A stretch of 64,000 bases of DNA from Oscillospiraceae bacterium (GTDB taxonomy: Bacteria > Bacillota > Clostridia > Oscillospirales > Ruminococcaceae). Every line of letters begins with the position of its first letter. Within the stretch, counting starts at the first letter, position 1. The notes beneath the pieces were generated by a model that saw nothing but the letters and a program-made list of their open reading frames with translations, did no database searches and was not told the origin of the DNA. The position numbers and the translations under genes were made by a program. Location: NCBI GenBank assembly GCA_017545185.1, contig JAFWQJ010000052.1:160480-224479 (forward strand), read 5' to 3'. Of this stretch, positions 26,561 to 35,097 are shown in pieces.

Positions 26561-28810
26561 TTACGGCACCATTGTGATCGGTTTCAGCTGGATCACAACA
26601 TCGTAGGAGCCGTTTTCGTGCTTGATTTTGTAGAGATAAGCCTCCGGCAGCTCATAGCCTTCCGGTATCAGGGTATTGTGCACGGTCAGCTCGACGGAAT
26701 CGGAGCTGCAGAGCATTGCAAATGCGCCGGACTTGTCAACCGCCGGATTTTCCTTCAGGCCGAACACCGGGCTGCCGATCGTCGCATTTTCCGGGTCAAA
26801 TTCTTTGGGTCCGGATTCGACGATCATCATATTCTGCTCCGAAAGCGGGATCAGCTCGCGGGTGTACAGGTCAACGACCGTGAAGCGAACCTCATTTTCC
26901 TTCAGTTCGCCGAGATACTGCAGCTTGACTGTGACGTCGTAGGAGCCGTTGTCATGCTTCACCCATGTGAGCGCGTTGTCCGGTACGCGGTAATCAGCCG
27001 GAACGGTGTATTCTTCAATGCGCATTCCGAAGTAATCCGCATTGAAGAAGCCGGCGAAATTATCTTCGATATGGGGATTGGAAGAAATGGCGATGATCGG
27101 GCCGGTACTGACGCGGCCGTTCGGTGTATCGTATTCGATATTGGTTTCGATGCCGAGCGGGGTTCCCTGCGAAGAAAGCTCGATCGGTTTGCCGGTCTTG
27201 TCATCGACGACCGTGAAGCGGACTTCTCCCGGCTGCAGATCATTCTGCTGCTGCTGCGGTTCTTCCGTCTCACTCTGCGGGTTCTTCACGCTTCCGATAA
27301 AGACCGGCAGCTTGGTGCGTTCGTCAAGGATCATGAAGAGGAACGGGCGGTTGAAGTTCAGCGACGGAACAGACGGGCCGCCGCCCTTCTGGGTCATTTC
27401 AATGATCGTGGCCGCTGCGGCTTCGGTGCCTTTTTCGTTGACGTCGATGCAGGTATTGTGGATCACTCTGCTGATATAGGGGTCGTTGTTGCCGTCAGAA
27501 TCCACATACATCCGGCCGAAATTCGCCTGTCCGCACTCGAATGCCTGCTTGATGCCGAGCTTCTGCAGCGCCTGCGTGAGCAGCGTGTCTCCGGTCTCGT
27601 AATCGAACTTGAACTTCGGCATTGTGACGCTGACGGATTCCTCCTTGCGGCTGTCAAGCAGCTTCTGCAGCGTCTTTCCGTCCATCATGCCGATGTAATC
27701 GGAGAGGGTGACGGACAGCGATTCTCTCGGCAGGATGCCGACAAAGCTGTAGGTGCCGCCGGAATACTGCTTGACAAAGCCCTCAGCATACTGATCGGAG
27801 ATGTAGTATTGCTCGGTACCCATCATCATATCAACGGTCTGCCCGGTTTTGTTGTAGTCGGCAAATACACCCTTCAGCGTCGTGTTCCATTCGTTCTCCC
27901 ATTCCGCATCAAAGGCCAGTGCATTGATGAGATAGGTCACGGCGTTTCCGTCCATGTATTTCAGCATATCCTTGATCTTGCCGTCCGTATTGTCGTAGAT
28001 CCAGCTGTTGATGTCCTTCAGCGTATCGTCGGTGAACGGAGCATTGAAAATATCCGTATGATCGTAGTAATTGACGATCGTTTTCAGATAGTCCTCGCGG
28101 AGCGTCAGCTCATTGCTGTTCCAGACCGAATTGGCAAGATGCAGCTTTGCTTTGTCGCTGCTCGGGAGATTGGAAATATAATTGCGGTAATACTCGTTGA
28201 CGGATTCCGTGTCGATGTCCTCGCCGACAAGGAAATTCTGGAGCTCTGTCAGAGTCTCGCCGTTTGCGCCATTGACGGCAAGCGCCAGTGCGGATGCGAT
28301 CGACAGCGGTGAGAGCAGGATATTCTCGGCCTCTGTATCATCGAACGAGATCTGCTTCATCAGCTTGGCGGTCATGTCATACTGGCTCTTGACGAATGCA
28401 TCGTCAACGGGTTTGTCCGGGACTTCATGCGCGGTGAGGTTTTCGGTCAGGCTGTACCGGTGATAGCCCTGCGCGCTGCCTGATTCCTCCTTGCCGAGAT
28501 AGGTGCGCTTTTTTGCGATGAACTCAAGGATCTGCGTGACGTCCTCGCTGTCGGTGTTGCCGTCCAGATTGACGTCTGCATTCAGTCTGCCGGTATCGGT
28601 GATGACCGCGGTCCTGTCGGCTGCCGCAAATCTCGCGACCAGCACCGCGTCGGAGACATCGACCGTGCCGTCAACGGTCGCATCGCCGTACTTTGTGACG
28701 GTGACTGCGCCGGAAGCCGGCGTATCTGCTGCAAATGCGGAAGGCGTAAAGCAGCCTCCCGTCAGGATGCAAAGGGACATGATTGCTGCGATGGATTTCT
28801 GGAATTTCAT
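26561..28810 (-). CDS. Dockerin-serpin 2 with duplicated C-terminal domains
   Basis: A 749-residue protein, far longer than its paralogues. Signal peptide (about 1-28), dockerin at about 41-102 (DATVDGTVDVSD, DVNLDGNTDSED), serpin domain about 115-512. The hinge NEKGTEAAAAT is canonical for inhibitors; the loop runs TIIEMTQKGGGPSVP, giving Lys as the likely P1. After a Gln-rich linker come two related ~100-residue beta-rich domains (about 528-630 and 639-742), each starting EVRFTVVD and ending with KHxNGSYDV; they may bind sugar, protein or the cell surface. It is the last gene of the six-gene - strand serpin array. GGAGGAACC precedes the ATG. Confidence 0.88.
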   Translation of the reverse strand: MKFQKSIAAIMSLCILTGGCFTPSAFAADTPASGAVTVTKYGDATVDGTVDVSDAVLVARFAAADRTAVITDTGRLNADVNLDGNTDSEDVTQILEFIAKKRTYLGKEESGSAQGYHRYSLTENLTAHEVPDKPVDDAFVKSQYDMTAKLMKQISFDDTEAENILLSPLSIASALALAVNGANGETLTELQNFLVGEDIDTESVNEYYRNYISNLPSSDKAKLHLANSVWNSNELTLREDYLKTIVNYYDHTDIFNAPFTDDTLKDINSWIYDNTDGKIKDMLKYMDGNAVTYLINALAFDAEWENEWNTTLKGVFADYNKTGQTVDMMMGTEQYYISDQYAEGFVKQYSGGTYSFVGILPRESLSVTLSDYIGMMDGKTLQKLLDSRKEESVSVTMPKFKFDYETGDTLLTQALQKLGIKQAFECGQANFGRMYVDSDGNNDPYISRVIHNTCIDVNEKGTEAAAATIIEMTQKGGGPSVPSLNFNRPFLFMILDERTKLPVFIGSVKNPQSETEEPQQQQNDLQPGEVRFTVVDDKTGKPIELSSQGTPLGIETNIEYDTPNGRVSTGPIIAISSNPHIEDNFAGFFNADYFGMRIEEYTVPADYRVPDNALTWVKHDNGSYDVTVKLQYLGELKENEVRFTVVDLYTRELIPLSEQNMMIVESGPKEFDPENATIGSPVFGLKENPAVDKSGAFAMLCSSDSVELTVHNTLIPEGYELPEAYLYKIKHENGSYDVVIQLKPITMVP

Positions 28811-28845
28811 GATGGTTCCTCCTTTTCGGTTATCAGTTCACGGAG

Positions 28846-28877
28846 CCGAGCCCGTCCGGATCCCCGGGCAGGCTCGG
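28846..28877 (-). promoter_or_regulatory. GC-rich stem-loop between serpin genes 3 and 2
   Basis: CCGAGCC (28846-28852) pairs with GGCTCGG (28871-28877), with further GC pairing inside. There is no T run, so it may be a processing or mRNA-stability element, or a leaky terminator, inside the serpin operon. Confidence 0.5.
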
Positions 28878-28888
28878 TTGCGTTTGTT

Positions 28889-30409
28889 TCAGTCTTCCGC
28901 TGCCTCGGCGGCTGTCGGGTGCATGACAGTGCCGATGAATACAGGCAGGTTTGTCTCATTGTCAAGGATCATGTAAATGAACGGGCGGTCAAGATAAACC
29001 GTTTTGACCTCACGCGGGTCGATCGCTCTGTCTGCCATGACGACCATGGTCACGGCTCCGGCCTTCGTTCCTCGGTCATCGACCTGAATGAAGGTCTTGT
29101 GCAGCACCAGATCCACAAAGGTCAGCGGATTGGCACTGTTCAGTTTCCCGAAGCGCGCGATCGGATAAACGAAGGCGTCCTTCATGCCGAGTGCTTTCAG
29201 CGTGTCATTCAGGGTGATCGTGTAGTCGTACTTGAACTTCGGGAGCATTGTCCGGACAGATGCATCCTGCTTGCTGCTGAGCAGCTTCTGCAGGGATTCA
29301 CCGGTCATCATGCCGGCGTAATCGGAAACGGTCACGGATGTTTCCTGCTTCGGGAGCACGGCAGCGAAGCTGTACTTTCCGCCCTTGTATGCCTTGATGA
29401 AGCCGGTCGCGTATTCGTCCTCAATGTAGCTGTTTACTTCGCCGTACATCATCTCGGCGGTCATGTCGCCGTCGTAGGCATGGAATGTGCCGTTGTGGAT
29501 GCTGCTTGACGGATAAGGCGTTTCCCAATCTGCTTCAAACGCCAGTGCGTTGATCAGCAGCATGATCCAGTTCGGGTCGATCCGGTCGATCAGCTTTTTG
29601 ATCATGCCGTGGGTGTTGGCACCGACCCAGTTGTTGACGTCCGTGACGGTGCTGTCGTCAAACGGTGCCTTGAACGCGTCTGCCTTGTAGTAGCCCGACG
29701 CGGTCTGCAGGAATGCTTCCGGCACGGTGATGCGGTGTTCATTGTCGCGAATCCAGAGCGAATTGGCCAGATACAGCTCGTCGGTGGCGGTCAGTCTCTC
29801 GGTATAGCCGAGATAATACTGGTTCAGCGTTTCAATGTCGATCGTATCGCCGAGCAGCTTTTCCATTTCGGTTTTCGTGTTTTCCTCTGCGCCGTTCGCG
29901 GTCATGGCGAGTGCCTGCGAAATGGACAGCGGCGAGATCAGCATATTGTCCGTCGTCTGCGGGTCGAGCGCCGCGCTGCTGAACAGGCCGGCGGTCAGCT
30001 TCATCTGCGATGCGATGAAGGCTTCGTCTGCTGCCTTTGCAGAGGTATTTCCCGCCGTTACGCCGTCGGTCAGGTTTTCCGCCTGATACTTCGGCTGGAT
30101 CTTCTGCTCCGGGATGCCGAGTTCCGTCCGCTTGTGCGCGATATATTCGAGCACGTATGTCATGTCGTCAACGTCAATGTTGCCGTCCAGATTGACGTCC
30201 GCCTGCATTTTGCCGACGTCGGTGATCTGCAGGCTGAAATCCTGCACGTAGAATCTTGCGATCATGACGGCGTCTGAGACATCGACAACGGTGTCAAGGT
30301 TGACGTCGCCGTAGGTGATGACCGGCGTCAGTGCGGCCGCCGGTGTGATGCAGCTCCCGGCCAGTACACAGGCGGCCAGTGCTGCGGAAATCGTTTTCAG
30401 AAATTTCAT
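28889..30409 (-). CDS. Dockerin-serpin 3, secreted protease inhibitor
   Basis: A 506-residue protein: signal peptide with Cys20, dockerin at about 33-96 (DVNLDTVVDVSD and DVNLDGNIDVDD) and a serpin domain. The hinge DDRGTKAGAVT has small residues at the required positions. The loop continues TMVVMADRAIDPREV, placing Arg at the P1 position counted from the hinge, which predicts inhibition of trypsin-like or Arg-specific proteases; this is inference. GGGAGG lies eight bases before the ATG at 30409. The gap to the upstream serpin gene is 25 bases, so they share a transcript. The C terminus ends in an Ala/Glu tail (TAAEAAED). Confidence 0.9.
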   Translation of the reverse strand: MKFLKTISAALAACVLAGSCITPAAALTPVITYGDVNLDTVVDVSDAVMIARFYVQDFSLQITDVGKMQADVNLDGNIDVDDMTYVLEYIAHKRTELGIPEQKIQPKYQAENLTDGVTAGNTSAKAADEAFIASQMKLTAGLFSSAALDPQTTDNMLISPLSISQALAMTANGAEENTKTEMEKLLGDTIDIETLNQYYLGYTERLTATDELYLANSLWIRDNEHRITVPEAFLQTASGYYKADAFKAPFDDSTVTDVNNWVGANTHGMIKKLIDRIDPNWIMLLINALAFEADWETPYPSSSIHNGTFHAYDGDMTAEMMYGEVNSYIEDEYATGFIKAYKGGKYSFAAVLPKQETSVTVSDYAGMMTGESLQKLLSSKQDASVRTMLPKFKYDYTITLNDTLKALGMKDAFVYPIARFGKLNSANPLTFVDLVLHKTFIQVDDRGTKAGAVTMVVMADRAIDPREVKTVYLDRPFIYMILDNETNLPVFIGTVMHPTAAEAAED

Positions 30410-30434
30410 AGGATGTACCTCCCCGATGCGCGGG

Positions 30435-31961
30435 TCATTCCGCGGCGGTTTTCGCTGCTGACGGATGCAGGACATAGCCGATGAACACCGGCAGATTCGT
30501 GTTGTTTTCAAGGATCATGTAGAGGAACGGGCGGTCGAGCGTGATATACTGAGGCATCGTCCTGATCGCACCGGCGACCGTACCGTTTCCGGTCACGGCT
30601 GCTGCTTTTGTGCCCTTTTCGTTGACCTCGATAAAGGTCTTGTGCAGGACAAAGTCAATGCAGGTGTTGCCGAGTGCGTTCAGTCCGGTGAGGTCAGCGG
30701 CGGCGGGGTCGAATGCGTCTTTCATGCCGAGCTTCATCAGCATATCGTTCATCAGGATATCGTAGGAATCGCTGAACTTCGGCATCGTGACGATCACATC
30801 GGCATAATCTTTGCTGTCAAGCATTGCCTGCAGGGATTCGCCGGTCATGCTGTCCAGATAATCGGAGACCGTAATGTCTTCATCCGGCAGGATGCCTGCA
30901 AAGCTGTAACCGCCTGCATACCGCTTGATGAAGCCGGTCGCGTGTTCATCCTGCAGATAGCAGGTTCCGCTGCCGCGCATCATATCGGCGGACATGTCGC
31001 CGTCATAAGCGTGGAACACGCTCGGTTCGTCCTCTTCGATCAGGGTGAACGGACTTGCCCATTCTCCCTCAAAGGCGACCGCATTGACCAGCATCATGAC
31101 CGTGTCCGGGTTGATATCGTCCACCAGCTCCGGGATCATCCCGAAGGTGTTTTCATAGACCCAGCCGTTGATATCCGCAGCCGTTGTATCATTGAACGGT
31201 GCCTTGTAGGCGTCCGCATGATAATAGTCGGCGGTTGTCTGCAGGAATGCCTCCGGCACCTGAATCAGCCTGCTGTCATCCTTGATCCAGATCGCATTGG
31301 CAAGATTCAGCTTGACCTTTTCCGAGCGGGAAAGCTTTGCCGTGTAGCCGGCATAATACCGGTTCAGCGTTTCCAGATCAATCGTATCGCCGAGCAGCTG
31401 TTCCATTTCCGCTTTCGTATTGCCGTTTGCGCCGTTCGCGGTCATGGCGAGTGCCTGCGAAACGGACAGCGGCGAGATCATCAGATTCTTGCCTGCGGAC
31501 TGCGGGTCATTGGCCGCGGCCTTCAGCAGGTCGGCGGTCAGCTTCATCTGGCTTGCGATGAACTTGCGGTCGGGCGCCTTTTCATTTGCCAGCTTCGGTT
31601 CGATCCCCTCCATGAGACTGACCGACCGCTGCTGACGGGGTTCGTCTGTATCGGTCTTTCCGAGCTCGCTGCGTGTGACCTGCTTTGCAATGAACCGCAG
31701 GATCTTCATCAGGTCTTTGTCGTCCAGCTTGCTGTCTGCGTTGACATCACCGCAGGCTTTGCCGTAATCCGTGATCTGAAGCCCTGCATCCATGACGCAG
31801 AATCTTGCGACCATAACGGCATCCGAAACGTCAACGAAATTGTCCAGATTGACGTCGCCGTAAAGCGGCGGATCGTTTGCATAAACAGCCGCCGGTGTGA
31901 TGCAGCTGCCTGCAAGAATGACGGATGCAAGCGATGCTGTCAGAGCTTTTCGGATTTTCAT
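30435..31961 (-). CDS. Dockerin-serpin 4, secreted protease inhibitor
   Basis: A 508-residue protein: signal peptide (Cys20, likely cleavage after VYA), dockerin at about 34-96 (DVNLDNFVDVSD and DVNADSKLDDKD) and a full serpin domain. Hinge NEKGTKAAAVT is inhibitory-type. The loop TGNGTVAGAIRTMPQ differs wholly from its neighbours; P1 is Gly if counted from the hinge or Arg if counted from the C-terminal DRPF, so specificity is uncertain. It is 28 bases downstream of serpin 5. Calcium loops and recognition residues match those of serpins 3, 5, 6 and 7, suggesting the same cohesin partner. Confidence 0.9.
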   Translation of the reverse strand: MKIRKALTASLASVILAGSCITPAAVYANDPPLYGDVNLDNFVDVSDAVMVARFCVMDAGLQITDYGKACGDVNADSKLDDKDLMKILRFIAKQVTRSELGKTDTDEPRQQRSVSLMEGIEPKLANEKAPDRKFIASQMKLTADLLKAAANDPQSAGKNLMISPLSVSQALAMTANGANGNTKAEMEQLLGDTIDLETLNRYYAGYTAKLSRSEKVKLNLANAIWIKDDSRLIQVPEAFLQTTADYYHADAYKAPFNDTTAADINGWVYENTFGMIPELVDDINPDTVMMLVNAVAFEGEWASPFTLIEEDEPSVFHAYDGDMSADMMRGSGTCYLQDEHATGFIKRYAGGYSFAGILPDEDITVSDYLDSMTGESLQAMLDSKDYADVIVTMPKFSDSYDILMNDMLMKLGMKDAFDPAAADLTGLNALGNTCIDFVLHKTFIEVNEKGTKAAAVTGNGTVAGAIRTMPQYITLDRPFLYMILENNTNLPVFIGYVLHPSAAKTAAE

Positions 31962-31989
31962 GCTGTTTCCTCCTTTTCAGGGGGCAGGA

Positions 31990-33507
31990 TCATTTTCCTG
32001 CGACCGGATGCAGGACATAGCCGATGAATACCGGCAGATTCGTGCTGTTGTCCACAATCATGTAGATGAACGGACGGTCAAGATACACATACTTCGGCTC
32101 CGGCATGACGCCGTTGCCTGCCATTGCGATCATCGTGACCGCGCCGGCCTTCGTGCCGCGCTCATCGACCTGAATGAAGGTCTTGTGCACGACAAGGTCA
32201 ATGTAGGTCTGCTCAATGGTGTTCAGACCCTTGAAATCTGCGGTGCCTCTTTCAAAGGCCAGCTTCATGCCGAGTGCCTGCAGCATATCGTTCATCGTGA
32301 TCGAGTAGTCATACTTGAACTTCGGAAGCCCCGTATACACGAGCTCATTGCTCTTGCTGTTCAGGATCTTTTTGAGCGAATCGGCGGTCATGCCTTCGAT
32401 GTATTCATTGACCGAAATGCCTTCGTCCGGCAGGATCGCCGCGAAGCTGTAATCGCCGCCCTTATAGTGCTTCATGAAGCCGGATGCCTTGTCATCATGC
32501 AGATAGCAATACTCGTGGGAGTACATCATGTCAGCCTTCATGTCGCCGTCATAGGCGTGGAAGGTCGTTTCCTGCACATCCTCTTTATAGTAAGGATTTG
32601 CCCATTCCGCTTCAAAGGCCAGTGCATTGATCAGCAGCATGATCCAGTTCGGATCCATCTTTTCAATGACCTTCGGGATCATCTCATGCGTGTTGAGATT
32701 CACCCAGTTGTTGACGTCCTCGACGGTCGTTTGATCAAACGGTGCCATGAATGCGTCTGCGCCGTAGTAATTCCTGGTCGTCTGCAGGAATGATTCCGGC
32801 ACCTGAATTGCATCGGGGTCATCCTTGATCCACAGCGAATTGGCAAGGCTGAGCTTTGCGTTATCCGCTTTGGTCAGCTTCGTTGTGTAGTCATAGTAAT
32901 ACTGGTTCAGTGCGTCAATGTCCAGCGTATCGCCGAGCAGCTTTTCCATTTCGGTTTTTGTTTCGCCCTTTGCGCCGTTCGTCGCCATGGCGATCGCCTG
33001 CGAGACGGACAGCGGCGAGATCAGCAGATCCTTGTCCTTCGACTGTTCATCGGCGGCTGCGCCTTTCAGCAGATCGACGGTCAGCTTCAGCTGGCTGTCA
33101 ACGAAAACTTCGTCGGCGGTCTTGGATGCAGGCACCGATGCTTCGATGCCGGCCATTAGGTTTTTCGCCTTGTATTCCACCTTTTTCTCCTCCCCGTATC
33201 CGAGGACGGTACGCTTGCGTGCGATGTACTCCAGTACCTGAATCAGATCGGTGTCGTCGATGTTGCCGTCCTGATTGACGTCCGCCTGCCGCTTGCCCTG
33301 ATCGGTCACGACGAGATCATAGTCCATGACATAGAATCTTGCGATCATGACCGCGTCCGTGACGTCGATCTTTTCGTCCTGATTGAAGTCGCCGTACAGG
33401 ATTTCACGGGGTTCGTCATTATCGGCTGAGACGGCCAGCGGTGTGATGCAGCTGCCTGCCAGTACGCTGACGGCCAGCAGTGCAGATAAAGCTCTCCGGA
33501 TCTTCAT
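31990..33507 (-). CDS. Dockerin-serpin 5, secreted protease inhibitor
   Basis: A 505-residue protein: signal peptide (Cys20, likely cleavage after VSA), dockerin with loops DFNQDEKIDVTD and DVNQDGNIDDTD, and a serpin domain with the C-terminal signature DRPFIYMIVDNSTNLPVF. The hinge DERGTKAGAVT is identical to that of serpins 6 and 7, yet the loop then diverges to TMIAMAGNGVMPEP, with Asn or Met near P1. The spacing of 37 bases to serpin 6 and a good GGAGGAATC ribosome site indicate an operon member with its own translation start. Confidence 0.9.
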   Translation of the reverse strand: MKIRRALSALLAVSVLAGSCITPLAVSADNDEPREILYGDFNQDEKIDVTDAVMIARFYVMDYDLVVTDQGKRQADVNQDGNIDDTDLIQVLEYIARKRTVLGYGEEKKVEYKAKNLMAGIEASVPASKTADEVFVDSQLKLTVDLLKGAAADEQSKDKDLLISPLSVSQAIAMATNGAKGETKTEMEKLLGDTLDIDALNQYYYDYTTKLTKADNAKLSLANSLWIKDDPDAIQVPESFLQTTRNYYGADAFMAPFDQTTVEDVNNWVNLNTHEMIPKVIEKMDPNWIMLLINALAFEAEWANPYYKEDVQETTFHAYDGDMKADMMYSHEYCYLHDDKASGFMKHYKGGDYSFAAILPDEGISVNEYIEGMTADSLKKILNSKSNELVYTGLPKFKYDYSITMNDMLQALGMKLAFERGTADFKGLNTIEQTYIDLVVHKTFIQVDERGTKAGAVTMIAMAGNGVMPEPKYVYLDRPFIYMIVDNSTNLPVFIGYVLHPVAGK

Positions 33508-33544
33508 AATGATTCCTCCTTAAACGGATGTCAGGCCGGTTGTT

Positions 33545-35071
33545 TTATTCAGCTTCAACAGCTGTCGGGTGCAGGACATAGCCGATGAACACCGGCAGAT
33601 TTGTTTTTCTGTCCAGGATCATGTAGATGAACGGACGGTCAAGATAGACGTACTTCGGCTGCGGCGGATCCTCCACGACGCACTCTGCCAACATGACGGC
33701 TGTGACCGCACCGGCCTTCGTTCCGCGCTCATCGACCTGAATGAAGGTCTTGTGCAGCACCATGTCGATATTTGGGCAGCCGACGGAAGTGAGCCGCGAG
33801 AAATCTGCATCGCCGAATGCTTTTTTCATACCGAGATCCTGCAGGACGTCGTTCATGATGAGATCGTAGTCATACGTGAACTTCGGCAGCCTTGCGTAGA
33901 CCGTATCATTGGTTGCACTGCTGAGGAGCTTCTGCAGGGATTCCGGCGTCATGGCGTCAACATACTGCGAAACGGTCATGTTCTCATTCGGCAGGACCGC
34001 TGCGAAGCTGTACTGGCCGCCCTTGTACGGCTTGATGAAGCCGACTGCGTTTTCATCGGAGATGTAGCGGCCTTCCTCTGAACTCATCATCTCGACGGTC
34101 ATGTCGCCGTCATAGGCATGGAAGGTGTTGTCGCGGATGTTCATGCGTTCGTAGGGCTCCGACCATTCCGCCTCAAATGCCAGCGCATTGACCAGCATCA
34201 TGACCCATTCCGGATCGCACTTCTCAAGCAGCTTCGGGATCATCTCATGCGTGTGGAAATTCACCCAGTTGTTGACGTCCTTGACGGTGCTGTCGTCAAA
34301 CGGGGTGGAGAATGCTTCCGCATGGTAGTAATCCTTCGTGGTCTGCAGGAAGGCCTGCGGAACCTTGATGCGGTTTTCGTCCTTGTTCACCCAGAGGGAG
34401 TTTGCAAGATGCAGTGCCGGGTCCTCACCGCCGGTAAGCCTTTCCGTGTAGTCGTAATAATACTGGTTCAGCGTGTCGATATCGAGCGTATCGCCGAGCA
34501 GCTTTTCCATTTCGGTTTTCGTTTCGCCGTCTGCGCCGTTCGCGGTCATCGCGAGTGCCTGTGAAACGGAGAGCGGCGAGATCAGGACATCTTTGCCCTC
34601 GGACTGCTGATCGGCGGCGGCTTCCCGGAACAGATCAACGGTCAGCTTCATCTGGCTGCTGATGAAGGCTTCATCTGCCTCCTTGCCGACAGCCTCTCCG
34701 GCTGCGACCGCTTCCGTCAGGTTGACGGAATTGTATTTCTGCTCCTGCCGTTCTTCCTTCACGCCGAGCTGCGCGCGCTTGCGGGCGATATACTGCAGGA
34801 TTGTGAGCATATCGTCGTCGTCCAGATTGCCGTCCAGATTGACGTCACCCTGCTTTTTGCCGGTATCGGTGATCTCCAGACCCCAGTCCATGACATAGAA
34901 TCTTGCGATCATGACCGCATCCGAAACATCGACCTTTTCATCGAGATTGACGTCGCCGTAAATGATCTCGCGGGGCTCTGCGAGATCGGCAGAAACGGCC
35001 GCCGGTGTAATGCAGCTGCCTGCCAGCGTGCAAACTGCAAGCAGTGCGGATAATGCTTTTCTGAATTTCAT
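33545..35071 (-). CDS. Dockerin-serpin 6, secreted protease inhibitor
   Basis: A 508-residue protein: signal peptide (Cys20), dockerin with loops DVNLDEKVDVSD and DVNLDGNLDDDD, and a serpin domain very close to serpin 7. Hinge DERGTKAGAVT. The reactive loop TAVMLAECVVEDPPQ carries a Cys at the hinge-counted P1 position, unusual for a serpin and possibly redox-sensitive or aimed at an elastase-like enzyme. The ATG at 35071 follows AGGAGGG; ten upstream codons in frame overlap the previous gene and are rejected. The gap to serpin 7 is 26 bases. Confidence 0.9.
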   Translation of the reverse strand: MKFRKALSALLAVCTLAGSCITPAAVSADLAEPREIIYGDVNLDEKVDVSDAVMIARFYVMDWGLEITDTGKKQGDVNLDGNLDDDDMLTILQYIARKRAQLGVKEERQEQKYNSVNLTEAVAAGEAVGKEADEAFISSQMKLTVDLFREAAADQQSEGKDVLISPLSVSQALAMTANGADGETKTEMEKLLGDTLDIDTLNQYYYDYTERLTGGEDPALHLANSLWVNKDENRIKVPQAFLQTTKDYYHAEAFSTPFDDSTVKDVNNWVNFHTHEMIPKLLEKCDPEWVMMLVNALAFEAEWSEPYERMNIRDNTFHAYDGDMTVEMMSSEEGRYISDENAVGFIKPYKGGQYSFAAVLPNENMTVSQYVDAMTPESLQKLLSSATNDTVYARLPKFTYDYDLIMNDVLQDLGMKKAFGDADFSRLTSVGCPNIDMVLHKTFIQVDERGTKAGAVTAVMLAECVVEDPPQPKYVYLDRPFIYMILDRKTNLPVFIGYVLHPTAVEAE

Positions 35072-35097
35072 GATGTTACCCTCCTTTGGATCATAGG

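Noticed and set aside
26471-28312. A 613-codon + strand open frame opposite serpin 2
   Set aside because: Antisense shadow; similar frames occur opposite every serpin copy and reflect their shared codon pattern, not conserved proteins.
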